A stretch of DNA of 7,678 nucleotides from Paenarthrobacter nitroguajacolicus JCM 14115 (GTDB lineage Bacteria; Actinomycetota; Actinomycetes; Actinomycetales; Micrococcaceae), in NCBI GenBank assembly GCA_001313365.1, contig BBFS01000146.1, positions 1 through 7,678 of the forward strand. The letters are read 5' to 3'. The notes under the pieces are model-generated. The model had not been told where the DNA came from and ran no database searches. It saw nothing but the letters and a program-made list of their open reading frames with translations. Position numbers and translations under genes: made by a program. This document shows, in pieces, positions 1-5,900 of this stretch (position 1 is the first letter of the stretch; every line of letters begins with the position of its first letter).

Positions 1-547
1 CGCTCCAGCGATGCAGCCCTGTTGCTGATGGCCCCCCCCACTTGCTCCTCGGACGTGCGGAGGGCAAGGCGGGCCTCCGTTTCTTGTGCCCGGGCGGTTC
101 TGGCCTTGGCAGCGAGTTCGTCCCGTTGGTCGGTGGACGGTTCCTCGTCCGGAGCTTCCTGGGCCGCGGCGAGGCGCTCCGCCGCAACTTCGAGGTCCAG
201 TTGAGCATCGGCGATGTTGGCTTCAGCCTTGGCCATGGAAGCAGCGAGCCGTTCGCTTTCTCCAACAGCACTGCGAAGAACCGAATTAAGGTGACCCAAG
301 CGCTCGGCTACCGCCGCAAGCCGGGCGTCCGATTCGTGCAGCCTCTCCAACGCGGCATCGGCTCGGTCCTGCGCCTCAGCGCGGCGGGACTGGGCCCCCC
401 GGCCAGGGCGAAGCGTCCACGTTCCAGACGGGCCGTGACCTCCTGAAGCCGGGCAACGGCGTCGTCAACTGCTGCCTGGACCTCAAGCAGCGACGGCGCG
501 TTGGCCGATCCTCCTGTGATGGTCAGGGAGGTCAGGATGTCACCTTC
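1..547 (-). CDS. smc: SMC segment 4: end of hinge and start of second coiled coil
   Basis: Two short frames make up this stretch. From 547 to 400 it reads [21 protein letters not shown] and then [28 protein letters not shown], leaving the hinge and re-entering coiled coil. At the 6-base tract 395-400 the frame changes; a 4-base tract would give [19 protein letters not shown]. The second frame then runs to the edge as coiled coil ([38 protein letters not shown]). An 8-base tract at 32-39 keeps the frame and gives QVGGAISN; five bases would give QVGAISN. The gene leaves the window at position 1. Confidence 0.8.
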
Positions 548-2451
548 CGGGTGACGGCCCTGAGGTCGGGATGTTCCGCGATGAAGGCTGCCGCCGCCTC
601 CAGATCATCGACGACGGCGGTCCGGGCCAGGAGCCCGAGCGCGCCTTGGGCAGCGGGATCAGCAATCTTGACAACATCCGCTGCCCAGCGGCTGCCACCG
701 GGAAGCGCGGGGTTGGCACGGCTTTCTGCATCGACAGCGGTACCACCGGCTAGAAGCAATGCTGCCCGCCCGCCGTCGTTATCCTTCAACAATCCAATGG
801 CTGCTAACGCAATATCCGTATCGGCAACCACCAAGGCATCGGAGGCACTCCCCCAAGGCGGCAGCTATGGCGGCCTCGTATCCCGGCTCGATGGAAACCA
901 GCGCGGCCAAAGGTCCAAGCACGCCGTCGGCCGTGAGGAGACTTCCGGACCCGTCCTTGCGGTTGAGCCCAAGCTGAAGGGCATCGCGACGTGCCGTCAG
1001 CGCGTCCCGCTCACGGACAGCTTCCCGCTCAGAAGCTTTGAGCTCCTCGATTTCCGCGAGGACTGCGTCCAGGACGTCATTGGCATCCTCATAGTCAGCG
1101 TCAAGGCTCTCTTCGCCATCCTCAACACCGGCCACTTGCGACTCGAGGGCAGTGAACTCGCTCTGGGCCTTGCGGCGCCGTTCATCACCTGCAGCGAGGG
1201 ATTCCCTGAGGCGACCACGTTCGGCCTCGGCAGCTTCAGCCCGGGACCTGGCCGCGGCCACCTGGCCTGCCAATCTGGCCAGCCCTTCCCGGCGGTCGGC
1301 GGCTGCCCTCAGCATGGCCGTCAAGCGTTTGTCTTCGGCAGCTGCAAGCGCTTCGGCCGAGTCCTTGGCAACTGTGGCTTCCAGAAGTGCCGCTTGCTTT
1401 GCAAGGATGTCGTGCTCAAGGGCAGCCTGTTCCTCACGGACTGGCGGCTTGGCGTTCGAGTTGCTCGGGGGTCGCGTCCTGTGTCCGGGCTGACCTCCGA
1501 GGAACCCAAGAGCCTCCTGCGCTCGGTGGCCAGTGATCCGAGCGAGCGGAGTCGTTCCCTGTTTGCTGAGAGCTGGTACCAATGGTCGCGTGCTGCGTTG
1601 AGTCGCGGTGTGGCTTCGGTGGTCTGTTGCTCCAAGGCAGCTTGGCGACGCCTCCCCCCCGCACCCAGCTCCGCTTCAACCACCTGGCGGCGCTCCTTGA
1701 GCGCTGCTTCGTCGGCGACGTCCTTTTCAAGGGTTGTGGTCAGTTGCACGAGGTCGTCAGCTAAAAGTCGCGCGCGGGCATCACGGACATCGAACTGGAC
1801 TGTTTGGGCACGGCGGGCTATTTCTGCCTGCTTGCCCAAGGGGGTTAGTTGCCGCCGTATCTCTGCCGTGAGGTCACCGAGCCGTGCGAGGTTGGCCTGC
1901 ATGGCTTCCAGCTTGCGGACAGTCTTTTCCTTGCGGCGGCGGTGCTTAAGGATGCCTGCGGCTTCTTCGATGAAGCCGCGGCGGTCCTCAGGGGTGGCAT
2001 GGAGTACGCGGTCCAGCTGGCCTTGTCCGACGATGACGTGCATCTCGCGGCCGAGGCCGGAATCGGAGAGGAGTTCCTGGATGTCCAGGAGCCTGCAGGG
2101 TGCGCCGTTAATGGCGTACTCGGACCCACCCGTACGGAAGAGGGTCCGAGAGATGGTGACTTCGCTGTACTCGATGGGGAGTGCGTTGTCCGCATTGTCG
2201 ATGGTCAGGGCTACATGGGCTCGGCCCAGCGGAGGCCGGCCTGAGGTACCTGCGAAGATGACGTCTTCCATCTTGCCGCCGCGGAGGGTTTTTGCGCCCT
2301 GCTCTCCCATGACCCAGGCCAAGGCGTCCACCACATTGGATTTGCCCGAGCCGTTGGGACCGACGACGGCAGTGACGCCCGGCTCAAAGTCGAAGGTCGT
2401 GGCCGACGCAAACGACTTGAATCCTCGGACAGTCAAACTTTTCAGGTGCAA
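1..2451 (-). CDS. smc: Chromosome segregation protein SMC, 5' two-thirds, frame-interrupted, C-terminus beyond window
   Basis: SMC is the ATPase of the bacterial condensin complex (with ScpA and ScpB) that organises and segregates the chromosome in the cytoplasm. Joined across frames, about 815 residues are visible of the roughly 1,190 usual for the family. They include the N-terminal start [13 protein letters not shown], Walker A GPNGSGKS (residues about 31-38), the Q-loop region VGQGQLD (about 141-147), a long Glu/Ala/Arg-rich coiled coil, a hinge from about residue 490 ([20 protein letters not shown]) and the start of the returning coiled coil. The signature motif and Walker B lie beyond position 1. 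I chose the TTG at 2451 because family similarity begins there and AGGAG lies 12 bases upstream. The frame changes at about 1467-1471, 1442, 850-854, 547 and 395-400. Protein similarity continues on both sides of each break, so I infer sequence error rather than decay. In actinobacteria ftsY often follows smc; that cannot be checked here. Confidence 0.93.
548..850 (-). CDS. smc: SMC segment 3: hinge domain, second half
   Basis: About 100 residues continuing the hinge: [33 protein letters not shown] and [20 protein letters not shown]. The hinge is the dimerisation domain at the far end of the coiled-coil arm. The frame is lost near 547, where the sequence reads ACCCGGAAGG. One more G would give [15 protein letters not shown], which continues the hinge. 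Confidence 0.85.
854..1442 (-). CDS. smc: SMC segment 2: end of first coiled coil and start of hinge
   Basis: About 196 residues in a single frame, beginning [16 protein letters not shown]. Most is charged heptad-like coiled coil, rich in Ala, Glu, Arg and Leu (for example [20 protein letters not shown]). The hinge then starts at about [20 protein letters not shown]. The frame is lost at the 5-base tract 850-854: with four G the reading continues as [15 protein letters not shown], which is normal SMC hinge sequence and is the next segment. The open frame runs upstream to 1582, but residues before about 1442 are an out-of-frame reading of segment 1. Confidence 0.88.
1471..2451 (-). CDS. smc: SMC segment 1: N-terminal ATPase head and first coiled coil
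   Basis: This is the longest uninterrupted piece of smc, about 327 residues in one frame. It carries the P-loop GPNGSGKS, the following helix [20 protein letters not shown], the segment [11 protein letters not shown] typical of SMC heads, the Q-loop glutamines in VGQGQLD, and [13 protein letters not shown] leading into the coiled coil. A G7 tract (1654-1660 on the plus strand) gives AGGRR; a G4 tract would give AGRR without changing frame. The open frame extends upstream to an ATG at 2676, but those 75 extra residues do not look like SMC. The frame is lost at the C5/G5 tract 1467-1471, where a 4-base tract would give the expected [10 protein letters not shown]. Confidence 0.93.
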
Positions 2452-2463
2452 GGCGCTTCGGTT

Positions 2464-2468
2464 CTCCT
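2464..2468 (-). promoter_or_regulatory. Shine-Dalgarno for smc (TTG start)
   Basis: On the minus strand AGGAG lies 12 bases before the TTG at 2451. The spacing is rather long. An in-frame GTG at 2493 has no visible Shine-Dalgarno, and the upstream residues do not resemble SMC, so the TTG is preferred. Confidence 0.5.
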
Positions 2469-2744
2469 GGGTGGCCCGGGTGTCTGTATCCACTAAATCT
2501 ACTGCGGTTTGTGCGAAATCCGCGGATCTGAAGGCGTAAGCCTTGCGGGCGGCAAGCCACACCCCCCCTACACTCCTGCCAAGGGTTACTTGGCGGATTC
2601 GTTCCTGTGATCCGGCTTCGGCTTGAACTTCTGTTCGGTCTTTGCCGGATCCGGTCCCGATCTTCGGAACATCCATCCGTGATAATCCTGTATTTCATAA
2701 CTGAAGATCTTGGTTTGACCCTGGCTGGGGGGGAGCGGCAAGCA

Positions 2745-2775
2745 GGGGGGGCTGCGCTTAATGCGTGGCCCCCCC
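2745..2775. repeat. GC-rich inverted repeat (hairpin) upstream of the secreted protein gene
   Basis: A 13-base arm (seven G then CTGCGC, 2745-2757), a 5-base loop TTAAT, and a 13-base arm (GCGTGG then seven C, 2763-2775) pair with eleven Watson-Crick pairs and two G-T wobbles. The end of the 3' arm is 35 bases before the ATG at 2811. No T-run follows on either strand, so it is not a classical terminator. If both tracts are over-called, a 10-pair stem still remains. Confidence 0.6.
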
Positions 2776-2800
2776 GTCTTAGCAATCGGCGTACCACTCC

Positions 2801-2805
2801 AGGAG
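2801..2805 (+). promoter_or_regulatory. Shine-Dalgarno for the secreted DMF-like/DUF4082 protein
   Basis: AGGAG is followed by TTCTC and then ATG at 2811, a spacing of five bases. It decides the start: the next residues, MPGPSATQPQRVFK, form a basic n-region directly before a hydrophobic signal-peptide core. Confidence 0.75.
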
Positions 2806-2810
2806 TTCTC

Positions 2811-2930
2811 ATGCCCGGTCCTTCAGCTACCCAACCGCAGCGGGTCTTCAAAGGGTTTCTTGTGCCTTGGTGCTTGCCATGGTGGCAGCCCTGCTGCCTC
2901 TTACAGCACCAGCAGCCGTTGCGGCAGGGC
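2811..2930 (+). other. Sec-type signal peptide, split by a frame break
   Basis: The ATG frame gives a basic, polar n-region (MPGPSATQPQRVFK). The hydrophobic core is in another frame: VSCALVLAMVAALLPLTAP, followed by AAVAAGPA with an AVA-type signal peptidase I site. One additional G in the GGG at 2853-2855 joins the two. This shows that the protein is exported and that the 2811 start is correct. Confidence 0.75.
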
Positions 2931-5900
2931 CTGCGACCCCCCCGTGGTAAACCCTGTGGTCTGCGAGAACTCCAAACCAGGCAGCCCCCCCCATCGGAGT
3001 GGGACATCCTTGGAGCCGGGGGATGACAGCATTCAAGGCTTCTCGACCGAGATCAGCGTCAATGCCGGCCAACCCATCCGCTTTAAGGTGGCCACGAATG
3101 CGCCGAGCTACACCATAGCGATCTACCGCACAGCTGGTACGGCGGCAACGGAGCGCGCAAGATCGCGGATGTTGTGCCATCGGTCTTGCGCCAGAACCAA
3201 CCTGCCTGCCGGAGCGACCTCGCCACGGAGCTGTACGACTGCGGCACGTGGGGGGGTGTGTCGGCAACGTGGCAAGTACCGGCAACAGCAGTATCCGGTG
3301 TTTACGTTGCCCTGCTGACAAGGCTGATACTGGCGGCCAAAGCCACATAACGTTCGTTGTCCGCCAAGACGCCAGCCGCTCGGACGTGGTCTTCCAAACC
3401 AGTGACACCACATGGCAGGCCTACAACACTTACGGAGCTCCAGCTTCTATGAGGGCGGTGACAATGGCAGGGCCTACAAGATCAGTTATAACCGGCCCAT
3501 GAACAGCCGCGGCGGGCCCGATGGCAGGGACTTTTACTTCGCCAACGAGTACCCGATGGTCCGCTTCCTGGAGCAAAACGGCTATGACGTCAGCTACATC
3601 AGCGGGCTCGACACCGACCGCAGCGGGAGTTTGCTGCTCAATCACAAAGTGTTCCTGTCCGTGGGGCACGATGAATACTGGTCCGGCCCACAGCGCGCCA
3701 ACGTCGCAGCGGCACGCGATGCGGGCGTCAACCTGCAGTTCTTGTCCGGCAACGAGATGTATTGGAGGACCCGTTTCGAACCCTCAATCGTGGATGGCGC
3801 AGCCGGGCGCACGCTGACCTCCTACAAGGAGACGTGGTCCAACGGCAAGATCGACCCCCCCAGCCCGCAGTGGACAGGCACCTGGCGGGACCCGCGTTTC
3901 GCATCACAGGCCAATGGCGGCGGACTCCCGGAGAACGGGCTGACTGGAACCCTGTACATGTCCAACTACTCCGACCTTCCCGTGACCGTCAGCTCCGAGG
4001 AAGGCAAGACGCGGCTATGGCGTAATACCACTCTGGCTTCCCTGCCGGCAGGCTCGTCGGCGGCATTGGCTCCGCACACCGTGGGGTATGAGTCGAACGA
4101 GGACATCGACAACGGCTTCCGTCCGGCGGGCCTCATCCGCCTGTCCACAACGGTAGGCAGCGTAGCTGAATATCTGCAGGACTACGGGAACACGGTGAAG
4201 CCCGGAACCACCACCCATAACGTCACGCTGTATCGCGCTGCGAGCGGGGCCCTGGTGTTCTCAGCCGGCAGCGTGCAGTGGACCTGGGGGGGCCTGGATC
4301 AGGAACACGACGGCAACGGGGGGGCTCCGGCTGACCCGAGGATGCGCCAAGCCCAAGTCAACCTTCTTGCCGACATGGGGGCGCAGCCGGCTTCGCGGGC
4401 AGCAGGCCTTGTGGCCGCGGCCGCCAGCAGCGATCGGACAGCGCCGACGGTTGCTGTTACCGCCCCCCCGGCCAACGGGGCCACCATCCCCCCCATGGCA
4501 GCAAAGTCACAGTAAGCGGCACCGCAGCCGACACCGGCGGCGTGGTTGCCGGCGTCGAGGTTTCCACGGACGGCGGCAGCACTTGGCACCCCCCCGCCGC
4601 GGGCAAGCAGAACTGGACCTACAGTTACATCCAGCAGGGCCTGGCGAATGCCACCATCCAGGTTCGGGCGATTGACGACAGCGCCAACATTGGAACTCCG
4701 ACCACCCGCAACCTCGTACTGAGCGGACCGTACAGTGTGTTCGGCCAAACGGTTCCCGCGATCCAGGACTCCGGTGATGGGGGCGCCTACGAAATGGGAC
4801 TGCGTTTCACTCCCACAGTGGATGGCTTCATCACCGGCGTCCGCTTCTTCAAGAGCACCGCAAACACAGGAACGCATACGGGCTCACTGTGGAGCTCCTC
4901 CGGCGAGCGCCTGGCCACCGCCACATTCAGCAATGAGACTGCCAGCGGTTGGCAGAGCACGCTGTTCAGCCAACCTGTAGCGGTCGCCGCCGGGCAGAAG
5001 TACACGGTCTCGTATTGGGCTCCACGGGGGGGGCACTATGCCACCAAGGACTTCCAGTGGGTGAGCTTCGGGTCCACCGCTGCCCCCCCACTGACGGTTG
5101 CGGGGGGGCTTTGGCGCTGAACCCGCGGGTGTGTACAGCACCTCCCAGAGCTTCCCGACCACCAGCTTCAACGGGGGCAACTACTTCGCCGACGCCATCT
5201 TCAGCACCGTTGACAATTCCCCCCAATGACGGTGTCCGGGCACTCCCCGATCCCGTCGTCGTCAAGCGTCGCGGTCTCCACGAAGGTCAGCGCGGTGTTC
5301 TCCAAGCCCGTCACCGCCGCCAGCGTCCAGTTGACGCTGCGGTCTGCTGCCGGTCCCGTGGCCGGCACCACGACCTACGACGCTGCTACCCGCCGCGCCA
5401 CGTTCACTCCGACGTCGCAGTTGGCCTTCAGTACGCAGTACACGGCGACTCTTGCCGGTACCGACACGGTAGGCGGCCAGGTAACCTCAGGCGGCACTTG
5501 GACGTTCACTACAGCGTCGACGGTGCCGGTTCCCGGTTCCTGCCCCTGCAGTCTTTACGACGACAGCGTGACGCCAGGGATTGCCGAGATCCGTGATGGC
5601 GTTCCGCTGACATTGGGTGTGCGGTTCTCGAGTGTTTCGGCAGGCGAGGTCACCGGCATCCGGTTCTACAAGTCAGCCGGCAACACGGGCACGCACACGG
5701 GCGCCCTCTACACGGCCACGGGCCAGCAGCTGGCAACAGTTACCTTCGCCAACGAGAGCAGCTCCGGATGGCAGACCGCAATGTTCAGCCAGCCCGTCCA
5801 GATGGCGGCGAACACGGAATATATTGCGTCCTACAAGTCACCCACGGGCGCCTACTCGGCCACGTCCAACGGCTTTGGGTCCGGCATGAGCGTTGGACCC

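Larger units (their letters stand above)
2452..2810. other. Divergent intergenic region between smc and the secreted protein gene
   Basis: About 360 bases with no convincing gene. It should hold the promoters of both divergent genes, but I see no pair of -35 and -10 boxes with good spacing. Isolated candidates on the plus strand are GATAAT at 2681-2686 and TTGACC at 2715-2720, neither with a good partner. It carries four 7-base tracts (2562-2568, 2727-2733, 2745-2751, 2769-2775), the last two forming a hairpin. Short open frames that cross it are GC-rich chance readings. Confidence 0.6.

Noticed and set aside
1..2451. smc as a true pseudogene
   Set aside because: The protein similarity is continuous, no in-frame stops occur within segments and SMC is important for growth; each break is repaired by a one- or two-base change.
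551..2539. A 662-codon open frame on the plus strand opposite smc
   Set aside because: It is the antisense of a clear SMC coding sequence. Its residues are Ser/Arg/Ala-rich with no family resemblance, as expected from a GC-rich shadow frame.
2711..2743. TTGACC (2715-2720) as a -35 box
   Set aside because: No acceptable -10 box lies 16-18 bases downstream, even if the G7 tract is shortened.
2745..2775. Rho-independent terminator
   Set aside because: There is a strong stem but no T-run after it on either strand, and neither neighbouring gene ends there.
2384..3026. Overlapping open frames on both strands across the intergenic region
   Set aside because: They are Arg/Pro/Gly/Cys-rich, lack recognisable domains and cross the smc start and the signal peptide; chance frames in GC-rich DNA.
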